In this document: piece after piece, positions 45,857 through 58,033 of the stretch
How positions within the stretch are numbered: the first letter of the stretch is position 1
Layout of the letters: each line of letters opens with the position of its first letter
Assembly: GCF_905475395.1 (NCBI RefSeq)
Contig: NC_058338.1
Span: 89,823,435 to 89,887,434, forward strand
DNA length: 64,000 nucleotides
From: Chrysoperla carnea
Lineage: Eukaryota; Arthropoda; Insecta; Neuroptera; Chrysopidae
Reading direction: 5' to 3'
The notes under the pieces: model-generated
The model's input: only the letters and a program-made list of their open reading frames with translations
What the model was told of the DNA's origin: nothing
Database searches by the model: none
Made by a program: the position numbers and the translations under genes

Positions 45857-46405
45857 AAACAAGTGAAAACACTCACTTAATTGAGTTAATTGTTGAAATA
45901 CTATGAATAGGCAGTGTTGAAAAAGGAATCGTTTGACTTTTCACGTCATGTAAGTAGAGATCGCAGATAGCCAAACATACAGACATGTCACATACACATA
46001 ACTGATATTCCCATATAATACATACTATATAATTTGCGCCCTCACGGGTAAACAGTGATGTTTACGAAAAAATGTTTCAAGCAAAATTAGTTTATTTCTT
46101 TATAAATATTTTTAATTTAAACTTGTTCTATCTCTAACGGTTTGCAAGATGGATCCTACGGACCCAAGACCCAATTGACCTATGTTGCTCATTTACGAAC
46201 TCGATTTCACTTTTTACGTCCTGAGTATGCTGTAAAAACTTCAACTTGATATCGCTTTTCGCTTTTGAGTTATCGTATCGACAGACAGACGGACAGGCTG
46301 AGAATGGACTTATATTAGGTGAGTTTATAAACACCAAAATTTTGTTCGTAGCATCAATATTCTTAAGCGATACAAACTTGTAAATAAACTTAGTTTTTCA
46401 TGGTA
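45857..46405 (-). mobile_element. H1 copy, 5' end decayed
   Basis: Starts with AACAAGTGAAAAC and a hairpin, contains TTTGCGCCCTCACGG, TTTACGTCCTGAG and CTCTAACGGTTTG, and fades after CGATACAAACTTGTA. Confidence 0.72.
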
Positions 46406-46424
46406 GATGGATAATCTTCGATGT

Positions 46425-46560
46425 CCGACCGTAGTTTTCAATTAGGAAAAAAATAAATTAACTTTACTCTTGGGAAAAATTTTCATTTTCCGACCAACTT
46501 CGTATACGTATGCACAAAATTGACATCTGATTTATTCATATGCAAACCATGTAGGATTTT
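46425..46560 (+). repeat. Fragment related to the element at 13411-14810
   Basis: GACCGTAGTTTTCAATT, ATTTTCATTTTCCGACCAAC, TATACGTATGCA and TTGACATCTGATT follow 14610-14730 in order. Confidence 0.5.
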
Positions 46561-48815
46561 GTATCAGAAAATAAATAATACAAAAATTTTCCTCATGGTA
46601 ACGACTAAATTGGACTCATTGTCGATATGGAAAATAATTATATTTTTGTATATTTCAGTTTGCAGGTCCATATGACATTTACACCAGATTTTTTTTAAGG
46701 TGTGATTTAAAAAAAAATTAAATACCCGCACACAATAAGATAGATGATTAATAAATAAGCTAATGGCGCCTCATTCACACTATCTAATTAATCTTTAGAT
46801 TAAAATAATATTTAGTACAAAGAATATTCATTTGTATATTTACCACGCATACTAAACACTTTATTTAAAAATAAAAACAAATAAAAAGTATTATTTTTTT
46901 TTTTATAAAATAATAAATTGTTTGTAGGTGTCATAATATTTGTTAACTAATTTGTTTTATAAACACACTGCAAGTATTCTGAGTGTGAACGGTAAACTTT
47001 TGTATCTTTGAATTTTTGGTGACAATAGAGTTTGAATCACTATTATAAATACTGTAGGCAACGAAGCATTTGAGAATCGGCTCTCTGCCGAAAATTGGTT
47101 GCTGGCGTAAAATAAATTTTCAGAAACACTAAGACAAACATTTTCCACCGACCTTCATGAAAATCAACTGAAGAGCCGTCAACTCTTTGGTAAGACTGTT
47201 TTTTCGGTTTTATTTTCTCCATTAAAAACAGTTCCCACTATTAAAAACTATTTGACCAATGGTCATAAATCTTTGTGAAATTTGTTTAAAACAGCTAAAA
47301 CCTGCAAAAAAAATAAATAATTTTTTATACCAATTATAAACCCAAAATTCATTTTTCTATTCACCAAAAAAAATAAAACTAATTCAAAAACGTCGACTTA
47401 TTATCTAAAAAACTATAAAGACCTCTTAAGGTAGATTACACAGGTAAGCGTCTGGATTAAAAACGAGTCCCATTAATCTTAGTTAGAGATAATTAAAAAA
47501 GTAGTTGAAACTATTTTTGAATACCTACTTAGTGAAGCAGATGCTTTTGAGAGAAACTTTTAGGATTTTCAATTTTTCAATCACATTTATTCTCTATTAT
47601 GCGGTCAATCCATACCTTCAATCCTTTCCACAATCAGTGGAAGTGGTTCAAGGTACATAAGAGTGTGATCCATGGTACATTTTGGTAATATACTAAGGAT
47701 CGCATAAAAGAAATATGAATCTAATTTTTATGAATAGATATTTAAAAACGTATGTCATGTTTTGAAAATTAAAAAAAAAAAAATTTTATTTGATTTTTCA
47801 TGTAATTTTACAATTGAAAATGGTTTTTCTATACTATAAATTCAAACACCAGTGACGTCAACACATCGTTTTAGCAACGCCACCGCACGGAAAAATGCTA
47901 AAATAACATGCATAATCATAAATGTTTTGTCTAATTAAACGTAATTTTCTATAGAATAAACTGAAGAATGTTAATTTAGCGTGATTTCGATTGGCTCACA
48001 GCCTCCATGGATGTCAATACGTCAATACCATTTCTATTTTTATTTATTTTTTTTTAATATAACTCTTTTTTATCAATAATTTATAGCAAGATGAAATTAT
48101 TAATTTAAAAAAAAAATTACATACGTATACTTTAGATGAATTATTCTTTCATTTATTGATGAATTTGTGGCAAAAAAAAAATTTCCAGTTCTCTAACCCC
48201 AAAAAATGCTTGAATATAGTTGATGAGACTTGGTTCAAAATTTATAATCCAAGGTGCAGTACTCTCCCAGTATTCTGACTAGGTATATTATTATGTATAA
48301 TATGTTAGTAAGTACATGTTAGATTTCTTAAAGTTTATATGTATTACTTAACAAGATTTTAATGACAATAATAAGTCACAGTCAGTTAAATATGTCGTTA
48401 AGTGTGAATTTATACATTACATATTATATGTATATAAAAAGGTGTATCTGTAATAAAAAGTATCTATAGAGTTATATAGTACGGTAAGCAAGTTAGAAAC
48501 TGGTAAATGATGTATTTTCTTTATATTCTGAAAAACAGTCTGACTAAAAAGGTAAGGGAGGGGTGTGAGAACGAGCCAGATTAAATTTGAGTTTAAATTT
48601 GTAATCCTTGATGAGAAATTAATGAACAATACAACAAGTACAAGAAAGAAAAAGAAAGAACAAGAAGAAAGTCAGGGATTTTACCCAAAAAAAATATTAA
48701 ATGGCTCCAACTAATTTTCATGAAATTTAGTGTGCAGGAAGTTTCCGGGGAGAAAAATGCCACAATAAGTGGCATATATAATATTTTTAGACAATAAGTG
48801 CTTTTAAAAATGTTA
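46561..48815. other. A+T-rich noncoding DNA
   Basis: No gene is supported. Short frames here have no family signature. Confidence 0.35.
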
Positions 48816-48870
48816 CAATTTACATAAAAACTTTTATCAATATTCCTCAAGTTTTAAACTTTATAATCAG
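48816..48870 (-). repeat. M3-related fragment
   Basis: TTTTATCAATATTCCTCAAG followed by TTTTAAAC is the inverse of the M3 segment at about 35690-35735. ATCGAAACACCTTAA at about 49606-49621 matches the M3 terminus, so a decayed element may span 48816-49621. Confidence 0.45.
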
Positions 48871-49194
48871 TATTGAATGACGGAGCTTTGCTGGGTATTT
48901 TTTAATTAAAAAGACAAATTTTATCTAATGTAAGAACCGTTTAAACTGTCTTCACACAAATGCCAATTTGAATGCCTCGGTAAGGTACTTAATTTCGTTA
49001 TCTACGATATACGTATACCACGTCCGCTGTCTATCAACCAAAACTGAAAAAGCCACACGGACTTCACTCTGTACAATACATACGAAGCGAACCATGTTTT
49101 TCTTGAAAACATGGACCAAGCGACGTTTTCTAAAAATGAAACCTAGCTAAATCAACATTCATTGCATTCTTCATATACCACCATGTAAAAAGGA

Positions 49195-49385
49195 CTGTTT
49201 TTAACCCCAGAACTAAAAAAAAGAGGTGTTTTATGTTTGACCGCTATACGTGTGTGTCTGTGTGTGTGTCTGTCTGTGGCATCGTAGCACTCAAACGGAT
49301 GAACCGATTTTGATTTTTTTGATTTCGTTTGAAAGTTAATTTGATGGAGATTTTCACATGCGAGGGTTCCATACCCGAAAAAACT
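49195..49385 (+). repeat. Family P copy
   Basis: TTTAACCCCAGAACTAAAAA, GACCGCTATACGTGTGTGTC, TGTCTGTGGCATCGTAGCAC, GATGAACCGATTTTGATTTT and GGTTCCATACCCG. This copy gives the cleanest view of the P order. Confidence 0.65.
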
Positions 49386-49800
49386 AAAAAAGTAGCGATG
49401 ATGTTCAAAAATGGTTCAGTTTAGAAAAAGCTTTAAGGAAAAATTTGATTGCATGAAGAGTCTTCTTAGAGTTTAGGGTTTTTATACCCGAAAAATTTGA
49501 CGGGGGTTTTTTAAATTTTGTAAATTTCACTTGTTAATAACTAATTCATAAACCGCACACAGAGGATCAACTTGACATTTTTACAGAAAGCGTATTTGTT
49601 TTGGAATCGAAACACCTTAACATTTAAAACTAAAGGTAAAAGGTATCATATAATCGCATACAATTTTTATATAACTACAAGTATGATCTTTAAAGACAAC
49701 ACAATACATATAATAAGGTACAATAAGTAATTAGTGACACCTACAAATAAACACATGGTTTTATTTATAGTGAAATCTATTGCTGTTAATAATATATGTA

Positions 49801-50332
49801 ACTAGTTTGATACCCGCCTGCTTCACTGGGCTTAAAATTAAAAACTACCGCTTTATAGCCACCATCTCTCTTGATCTCACCTTCCGTAGAACTTAAGGGA
49901 CTTTTTTACGCGCTAAAAGACATGCACAGTTTTCTATTTTTTCAATTGTAAAATAGTCGTTGTTCATTGAGTATATCAGAAAAGATGGCTATGAATTGTT
50001 TGACATTTACTATTCTAAATTTTTACAGAAATCTTTAATTTATGGTGAAAAATGATGCTCCATCTATGATCATCATTTTGAACCATAAATTAAATGTTTC
50101 TGTAAAAATTTGAAATGGTAAATGTCAGATTATTTTAATTTTTTTTAAATATTTTTTTTTTTTTTTTTTTTTTTTAAATATACCTTTATAAATAATGGCT
50201 CATGTGTTATTCTGATGTATTAGCTATATTGCTATACAGTTTCCTTAAAAACCATTCGCTAGTTTTTCCGTGAAATGTAACAAACAAACAAACAAACAAA
50301 CAAACATTCTTACTTTCACATTTATAATATAT
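49801..50332 (+). mobile_element. Family C repeat, copy 1
   Basis: Starts ACTAGTTTGATACCCGCCTG and ends CATTCGCTAGTTTTTCCGTG, TAACAAACAAAC and a TTCACATTTATAATAT tail. A large internal hairpin lies at 50002-50128 and a poly-T run at about 50151-50176. ACTAG..TACCCGC..TTCGTGAAAGCGTAACAAAC-type repeats are widespread in insects; class is left open. Confidence 0.6.
50280..50306. repeat. AAAC microsatellite in family C
   Basis: Six or more CAAA units; the second C copy at 62542 has only two or three. Confidence 0.85.
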
Positions 50333-50612
50333 GTAATGTAGGTACTTACATGTGATGTATTTTTTGACGATATATCTATTTATCTGTCTTAATAATATCC
50401 ATTACAATATTTTTAATAAGATTTATATGTAATTAATTATATTATGCTTTCTATTCTAATATAATCATAGTCATTTGGCTTTTTAGTTGATATATTATCG
50501 AATGTTGAAACATCAAAAAACATTGTGAAATTTTACAATTTAATAAAAAAAATTGAAAGCAAACAAGAGTTAATTGTTAAAACACAAGTGTTGAATATCA
50601 ATGCTTGTATTC

Positions 50613-51180
50613 TTATACCATGTATAAGTTTAGTTCCAAGTTTGTAACGCCTAAAAATATTGATCAAACAAACAAAGTGATCATAAAGTCACCTAATTAG
50701 TCCATTTCCAGTTGTCTGTCTGTCTGTCCGCCTGTTAACAGCATAAATAAAAAACCAGAAAATATATCAAGCTGAAATTTATAGTGTTTATGGCGTACTT
50801 AGGACGAAACATATAAGGTCGAGTTCGTAAATGGGATTCATCTTGTAAACTGTTAAAGACTTTTTAATTATTTTGTCAAATTTAACTTATCGTTAATAAA
50901 TTTCGAAAATGTAGTATCGTGGTTTCCACATAAGATATAAAAGCTAATATTAACGTATTATTACCACGAAAATTAAAAAATTTGACCCTAAATTAATGGA
51001 TTTCAAAAAACATTGCATTCAAATACGATAAAATTTAGCCAAATTATGTAAAAAATTAATTTTTGAACTTGACGTCATAAAAATCTAAAATTCTTATTTT
51101 GCTGCGCCACACGCAAATTGTATAAAGTATGTAATTCTACAAACAATTGACTCATTCAATTGCTAGTTTTTACTGTTTTT
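50613..51180 (+). mobile_element. H1 remnant, internally scrambled
   Basis: The 5' part (ATACCATGTATAAGTTTAG to ATTCATCTTGTAAACTGTTA) ends near 50860. A 3' end remnant (GCAAATTGTATAAAGTATGT, ACAATTGACTCATTCAATTG) lies at 51110-51165. The middle is unrelated or decayed. Just upstream, 50545-50605 resembles an inverted H1 3' end. Confidence 0.6.
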
Positions 51181-51468
51181 TTTTTTTTTTTTTAATTAGT
51201 AGAATTTAAAAGATCAACAGAATTATAGGGGCCTTTCAACCGGTTATTTTAGGATTTAGGTTTAAGAAAAAACGATTATTAACCTACGTAAACGCTTTCT
51301 CATCGGCGACTTAATTCAAATAAAGCATTATTTGCCTTAAAAAGTTTGAATTTTTTTTCTTTTCTTTGTTTACTAAAAATTATAAACTTAATATTACTTA
51401 ATTATAAAATAATAATTATAAGATAATTTGCAACTTTGAAAGTAATTATCAAATTTATTTTGTTTCAG
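51181..51468 (+). other. Intron upstream of the exon
   Basis: Poly-T at about 51174-51193, then GGGGCCTTTCAACCGG resembling the extra segment of the H1 copy at 2462-3212, then A/T-rich intron ending in the acceptor TTTTGTTTCAG. Confidence 0.55.
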
Positions 51469-51921
51469 TGGGCATCGGTAGCCTCATGGTTTTTTCGACC
51501 AGAATACAGTTCATTTGGACCTCCACCGCATCCCATACCGCCTACAACACCATTAGGGTCTTCTGCAATAAATATTAACAACAATAATAATAATAATAAT
51601 TCACTAAATATAACAAAATCTTCATCATCAACACCTGGTGGTAGTAACAGTTCCTCACTAATAACAACATCGAGTAACATATGCTCATCCTCACAGCTTC
51701 CTCCCTCATCATCATGTCCTACAACTTCTATACCACCAGGTGGAAGTGTATCGTTTGCAACATCAGCAACAACGGTATTAACTAATTCATCAAAATCAAA
51801 TTCTTTACATGTTCATGAAGACCATGATCGTCGACAAACGTTGTCAACAAAACTTCGGTCATCATCTGGTTCCAATAAATCAGAACCAGTGCGGGCTATG
51901 ACAGCACCTACAATTTGTACT
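51469..51921 (+). CDS. Internal exon of an unidentified Ser/Thr/Asn-rich protein
   Basis: This is the only convincing host coding exon in the window. A T-rich tract ending TTTTGTTTCAG precedes codon TGG at 51469, and the frame stays open for 151 codons to ACT at 51921, followed by a consensus donor GTAAGT. The length (453 bp) is divisible by three, so the exon is phase 0 at both ends and could be skipped without a frameshift. If the donor were unused, translation would add only Val-Ser-Tyr before TAA at 51931. The product starts WASVASWFFRPEYSSFGPPP, then a Pro-rich patch, a run of eight Asn from an AAC/AAT repeat (about residues 38-45), long Ser/Thr stretches (about 50-110), and a charged end with HEDHDRRQ, TKLRSSSGSNKSEP and VRAMTAPTICT. 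I see no catalytic motif, signal peptide or membrane segment, so the encoded stretch is probably disordered. The gene family is not recognised. Confidence is high for an exon, none for function. Confidence 0.8.
51572..51602 (+). repeat. AAC/AAT trinucleotide repeat coding poly-Asn
   Basis: Inside the exon, mixed AAC and AAT codons follow the codons for Ile-Asn-Ile and give eight consecutive Asn residues. The repeat is in frame, so length changes by slippage would alter the protein without a frameshift. Confidence 0.85.
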
Positions 51922-52054
51922 GTAAGTTATTAATTTAATATACTTTCTTATAATTTTTGATATTTTTTTATAAGCTTCATTTTTTTAAACTAAACTAAAC
52001 TTGACAAAGGATATTATCACGAAATTTATATGTTTGCTATGATTATTGATATAG

Positions 52055-52640
52055 TTAAGGTAGTACGAGCGCCAAGGTAAGTTTAGACTTATGGTTGAAA
52101 TTATTTGTACTTTGTTTTTAATTTTGATGATGAATTTTGTTATAACTTTATGAATGTAGACGAAAAATAAGCATAACATTTTTATACCTTGATTTTCGAA
52201 TTACCGAAAGCTAAATAATTAAGCAAAATTTTCAATTTTCGATATTTTGAAAATTACTCCAAACATCGAAAAATTTTATATCTTTTCGTTTTATTTTGGC
52301 AAGTTTTAACATAATTCACCATCAAAATTGTAAATATATATTTTTTTAATTTATGTCCCTACTACCATGCTCATACATTAATTAGTCGACCACAACCGCT
52401 TTTTTGTTTTCAAAAATTTATTTTAGCTTTAATTAAAATTTTTTTTTTATTTCCACCGACTAGTTTTGGAAAATCTATGAAAACATATCATCCATCTACC
52501 GTTTTCTCATAAGACCAATGTTACATACCTATCTACTTTTGAAGTCATCAACCTCGAAGTGATTTAGACTTAAGTCCAATTTCATATCAAAAATATCAAG
52601 CCTTTTATCTAAAATAGCCTTGGCGCTCGTACATCCTTAA
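52055..52640 (+). mobile_element. M2 MITE, full length, in the intron after the exon
   Basis: TTAAGGTAGTACGAGCGCC at the left and CTTGGCGCTCGTACATCCTTAA (ending 52640) at the right, TTAA at both ends, 586 bp. The internal M1-type terminus CATGCTCATACAT lies at about 52368. This uninterrupted copy is the reference for the nested insertions at 4194 and 34444. Confidence 0.8.
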
Positions 52641-53465
52641 TTAAAGAATAATTTCTTATATAATGCTTTAGAGTAGTTTAGAGTATTCTTATCTATTAGT
52701 AGATTAATAAAAACAAAGTCACCCCTAAAGTATGTTCTATTTAGGCAACTAAACAAAATAAGATTGCAATGCCAAGCCCAACTCTTTCATGGTTCGAAAT
52801 CTTTAATTATGCACATCAAATAATTAAAAAGAAATCCTTGATTTTTTCATCTTTAGGATCAAATATATTCAACACTCCTCCGCAATATTTTTGGAGATAT
52901 TGTCTTAGTTTTTATTTTATTTTTTTATTAAAATTACGTCGAAGCCAATTTGACTTAAACCTCGAGTCATTTAAATAATCCAAACTTGTTAAACTACCTG
53001 ATTTTGTAAGCTGTTTTTTAAAATAATCATTTTTGTAAGCTGTTTTTTAAAATCATGTAAATATTTATCTCAGCTCAGGTAAATTGAAAAGGCACAGTTT
53101 TCTAACTTAAACCCATTTTTCTCACTGAAAATCTATACTTCTACAAATATCATGACCATTATCACCCTTGTGCCAGTTTTTTAATTGCAGTATTTCGTTT
53201 TTGAAGAAAGGATGAGCGTTAAACACCAAGCTCGGAAAATGAACGAATAAGTCTGTTTCAAGTATTTTTTCTAATTAACTAAGTAATTCTGCTTTTATCA
53301 GAATGGGTCCTGGCTATGTTTAAACTAATCAGCTTAAGATTCATCAACTCTTAGCCGTTTGTGAAAACATTTAAGGAAAATTTAATTTTTTAAATATTGG
53401 TTATCCTTAAATCCCTTGTACCTTCGAAGCAAACACAGTCTTTCTACGTAGTAGATAATTTAGGA
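52641..53465. other. A+T-rich noncoding DNA, probably intron
   Basis: No supported feature; a 20-bp motif GTAAGCTGTTTTTTAAAAT is doubled at 53008-53055. Confidence 0.4.
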
Positions 53466-53625
53466 AAGGTTAGGTTAGAGTGGCTGTCCTGGGATGGGAC
53501 GCAATTAGATTTCAGGATCTGTTGTGATACCAAAAAAGAAATCTTCTATCCTTGGCCACTACTCCATGAACAATTTGGAGCTACTTAAGAACAGCGGAAG
53601 TGCTTTGGGGTCAACGGACTTCAAG
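53466..53625 (-). repeat. Possible SINE tail of another family
   Basis: GGTTAGGTTAGAGTGGCTGT followed by CCTGGGATGGGACGCAATTA resembles the tail-to-body transition of S1 (GGTTAGG..TGGCTGTCC..GGACACACTTA), but the body diverges. No tRNA-like head was found. Confidence 0.4.
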
Positions 53626-55023
53626 TCGAAGAGATTGTCAAAGAAAAACTGACTTAAGTAAGTCCATTTCTTTTGACAAAAATTAAAGTGGCAGAAAAGA
53701 TACGTAGATAATTTAAATTTGCAATTTCCCTTTCGTCCTTTCATTTTTACCTTGGGTTAAATTAATAGTTTCGCCAAAATAATAAAAATATTGTGTAATT
53801 AATTTTTGTTTAAGTGAAAGCTGTTTGCTGTTTCAAATCAGTTAATTTTTTTTAAATTTCAATTCACTTTTTGGGTGATTCTGTTCGCCTAATTACCACA
53901 ACTTTTATAAATAAAAGATGCAATTGTATACCCTTAAAATGTCAATAGAAAAATAATAAAATGCATTACAAAAGAAATAAAAGAATCCTTTGTTTTCATC
54001 TGGTGTGGTTCATTTTCATTTTGATTCGTCATTCTATTTTGTTATATAATGATGGGGGTTGTTAGTAGATTTTTTTGATTGTTATGTTAAGTGTCCTTTG
54101 AAAAAGAAGTATAAATTTTTTTTTTTAAGGGTCGATTTCACTAAAAAGTATATTTAATATGATGGCCTTTTTTTGTGTATAAAAAGGTGTGACTTAACAA
54201 TTATAAAACGAATAGAATTAACCCTCAGTTTATAATTTCCTTAAAACGTGTCAAATTTTAAAAAAAAGACGAATGCTATTTTAATCAGCTGTTGATTGAA
54301 ATTATTAAATATGAATGATGGCTTTCTATTGAATTCCTATAAGTGCGGCGCAAAATAAGTCACACGGATTAAAATTACACACGGAGTATCTATGCTAAAG
54401 TTTGACATTTCGACAGTGTCTGTTTAACCAACCCCAATCCGCCATGTAAATTACTGAGTGAAACGAAATTGTGGCTTTCTTAACTCTCTATGAATAAATG
54501 ATACTCTTAAGATATTTTTCCCCAGCAATTAGGCTCCCGATATCAACATAAATTCTCCCGAATTCAATAAAGAGAGATATTTTTTTTATATAAGTTAAAT
54601 TCGAAAATGTCGACATTTAATGCCGATTTAAATTATGGGAAAACTGAATACCCACAATAGTATAATATAAATATTTATTATCTATGCCCACAACATCAAA
54701 ATTATCGTACAGTATTATAACGAACGGTGATATAATTAGATTATCATTATCTAAGATTTCACTATCTCCCGACATTATAATTTTTTTCTCGATTTCTCGG
54801 AACTTTTAGGTGACATCCCTACACACAATTCAATCAAAAATTGATGACTTTTTACCCAAGATGTAAGAAAATACGCAATTATAGATTGCATCGAAGTTTT
54901 TTTACTGCTTCATGTAATATAACTACTACTAATGAATACAATACAAGTAAGGAATGTACATATATAGTAGTATGAATACAAATATAAACCTTTCCGGGAA
55001 CAGAATACTCCTAAAATGTAATA
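53626..55023. other. A+T-rich noncoding DNA
   Basis: No supported feature. Confidence 0.4.
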
Positions 55024-55033
55024 CTTTCTAAAT

Positions 55034-55335
55034 TTAATATGGAAAATAGGTTAGGTTAGGTTATAATGGTTGTCTTCGGAGGACACACTTAGGCTATAGA
55101 GGCCATTGTGATACCATATATTTGTTTTACCACCTTTTCGCTGATAATTTCATTTATCATCTCCTCAATTTCAGAGGCTGAGTGCACTTCCTTCATGCAT
55201 ATACCATGCACTACACCAGCCCATCACTATTAATTGAATTAATTTTGTTGCGACGGTGGGAATCGAACCCGCTACCCTAAGCATATCGCGGACGGAATTG
55301 GTTACGCCTTAACCAACTGAGCTAATAGGGCGACT
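55034..55335 (-). mobile_element. S1 SINE, full length
   Basis: Head on the minus strand: GTCGCCCTATTAGCTCAGTT with A box TAGCTCAGTTGG and B box GGTTCGATTCC; tail AACCTAACCTAACC at about 55048-55062. A 10-bp repeat CTTTCTAAAT at 55024-55033 and 55036+300 (55336-55345) flanks it. Confidence 0.85.
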
Positions 55336-55345
55336 CTTTCTAAAT

Positions 55346-57034
55346 ATTAGTCTATTCTAAAATAATAATTCTCCTTCACTGAGAAAACTCGAAGAGATTG
55401 CCATTTTTACATACTTATCCTATCTTTTGCTCGTGTTAAAACTGTCATTTTTAATTTCAATATTCTCATGTTAGGCGTGGTATCTTTTAATTACTTATTT
55501 CAAAAGTTTTGACGATTTCATAATAATTTGCCCAACTACCTCAAGATAACTTCGGCAATTGTTAAATTATACATTTTGTTAACATAATTTTTCAAAATTT
55601 AATTTTTGTGTCAAAATATCTTCTATCTGCCATCAGAGTATTCGAGGTTTTAGTTTTTGAGGAACATGGTGAAATGCAGAATGTCTTGCTAAAACGAGAG
55701 ATGTTGAAATAATGATAATTAATAAAACAAGCCTTGAGTTTCGTGTATCTAAGTCGAAAGTATGCTAAAATGTTCTAATTTCTAATTTGTATATACATTT
55801 TAAACTTTATGTATAAACACATGTAAAGTGATTAATTGGTCATTAAAAAACTTGAATTTTATATTAAAGGTCTCATTTTTTTTAATGATAAAATAATCCA
55901 CTATTTTTAATTAATCAAAGATTTATGTCATATATATTAAATATTTCAACTTAATTTTTATTCTCTTGCCAATGAAGAAAGCATAATATATAATAACATT
56001 TACATACGCGTTTAAGTTTTAACTCTATTGACTCATAATATAATGTAAATCTCTCAAACGTTAGTTTTTAAAAAATAAAAGTAATGGATTGGTATATGTA
56101 TCATTTTATAAATAATGATTTTAGGCAAAGAGTACGGTACATAAAACTCGCATGCTGTTTTCGTACTCCGTTAGAAAGAGCCAACACTAGCACGCAACAT
56201 ACAAACCATAAAATGAATTTTCCTTTAATTTGAAAAATTGGTTTATACATTACTGTCTGATTTACACCAAAACAGTATCATTTAAAAAAAATAAACTCTT
56301 GAATGTATTTTGCATTTTAAAAAACCAATTCAAATTTACTTCTAAAACAGTGTTGAGTATCATGGCGTCTTGAATGGCATAATTACTTGACATACAATCA
56401 TTTTTGTATAAGCAAGTTACAAGTATTTGCAAGTTGACATGTTTACATGTTTTTGTATTTGTAAGCATGTATAGCCTTTAATATAGCGTGTCGTAGTACC
56501 TTCAAAGTAAATCTGATTGGTGTTTGCTGTCATGTGACCAGCTATATAATTTTAAGTATTTTATTTTTTTTAAATAATAATAATCCTTATATTTTATAAA
56601 AATTAATTTTGTGTTTTGTTATTTATATATCATAATTAATCATTAGAACCTTTTATCCAAAGGATTTACTCTTAGTGGGCAAAAGCCCATTGTATGAAAA
56701 ATATTTGCAAATGATTATGATGGAATCTGTCTGGTACAAATTTTCCCACCAGAAATTCAATATTACTTTATCATAACTTTATTATTCATCTTCTTACAAG
56801 AGTAAATATTTTTTGAGCCAACGATTAATACTTCAGTCAAGAAAATCAGTAAATATCTGACTGTTTAAGAATTAAGGTACTTGCCACAAGAAAACATTTA
56901 CTTGCTAACATTTTAAGCGAATATAACTCATGCGTTTTTTCAGTGTGTTTATAAATTTCTTATATTTTATAGTTTTGAAATTTTACGTTCTATAAATTAC
57001 TAGACTCGAAATTTTGTTCGGAGATCCCTTTTTT
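55346..57034. other. A+T-rich noncoding DNA
   Basis: No supported feature. Confidence 0.4.
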
Positions 57035-57365
57035 CTATCTTAAACCTCAAACCTAAAAGTGGGGTGTTATAAGTGTATCTGTTTGCCTGTCTATAGCATC
57101 GTAGCTCCTAAACGGAAGAACCAATTTAGATTTTCTTTTTTTGAAATGTAATTTGATTAAGATTGTTCTTAGCTATGTTTCAAAAAAATCGGTTAAGTTT
57201 AGAAAAAGTTATCAGCAGAAAATCACATTTGTCCGCCCGTATCTTTGTATCTGTGTGTATGTCTGTGACACCGTAGCTCCTAAGCGGATGAACCAGTTTT
57301 TTGAAAGGTAATGAGATTGAAAATGTTCTTGGCTTTGTTTTAATAAAATCGGATTTTTAATCTGA
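57035..57365 (+). repeat. Two tandem family P units
   Basis: GCATCGTAGCTCCTAAACGG at about 57099 and ACCGTAGCTCCTAAGCGGAT at about 57271 head two successive units, each followed by AATTTGATTAAGATTGTTCT or its variant and AAAATCGG. Confidence 0.6.
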
Positions 57366-57961
57366 TTGACTCAAAAATTAGATGATACTTGGAATTTTGT
57401 AAGATTAGGTCTCTCGGCATCCACTGTAATGAAATTACATAAAAACTGTACATCACATGCTCCTTGACTATAAACTAACAATAAACGCTCATACTTTCAT
57501 AATACGTATGTGTAGAAAAATCATTAATTTATTTATAGTTTGTTAAGAATAAAATAATAGCACCTACGCAATATTAAGCTGCTGGCAATATTTACCTGTG
57601 AAATAGACTGACAGATACTTATAGCTAGCTATTATAAACTAAAAACAAGCTTATAGTCCGATTGTCTTGTATATTTTATATTATATGCAGACATTTTACT
57701 GATCGTTTATATAACTTACCAATTTGAAGTGACAATCTATATATAATACATTAAATGAATGTAATCATTACCCATTTCTTTGTTTCTACAGGGTGGTCTA
57801 TGCGAAATCAAACTTGATAAGAATGTTTATTTATTACTTATGTTTGTTTACTAAATCTTGTATAAACGTCAAAGTCTTTTGATTATAATTTATTTTATTC
57901 GTTTTTAGCTTGCCGAATTATTGTTTATTAAATTGGTTGAGTTACAAAAGTTGCGCTTAGA
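57366..57961. other. A+T-rich noncoding DNA
   Basis: ACAGGGTGGTCTATGCG at 57789 resembles the start of the ACAGGGTG elements; no partner end was found. Confidence 0.4.
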
Positions 57962-58033
57962 GCACATATTGCCTAGTTGGTTAAGGGGGCTAACATGAAT
58001 CAAAGAGACCCGGGTTCGACTCCTGGTTCGTGT
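57962..58033 (+). pseudogene. tRNA-like sequence (pseudogene or SINE head)
   Basis: A 4-bp D stem GCCT/GGGC around AGTTGGTTAAGG and a T arm CCGGG-TTCGACT-CCTGG are present, so both internal pol III boxes are recognisable. The anticodon stem does not pair, the segment between arms is about 4 nt short, and the acceptor pairs only at five of seven positions. It is therefore not a working tRNA. No SINE body matching S1 or S2 follows. Confidence 0.5.

Noticed and set aside
51465..51680. 71-codon minus-strand frame with a Leu run
   Set aside because: It is the antisense shadow of the poly-Asn/Ser exon.
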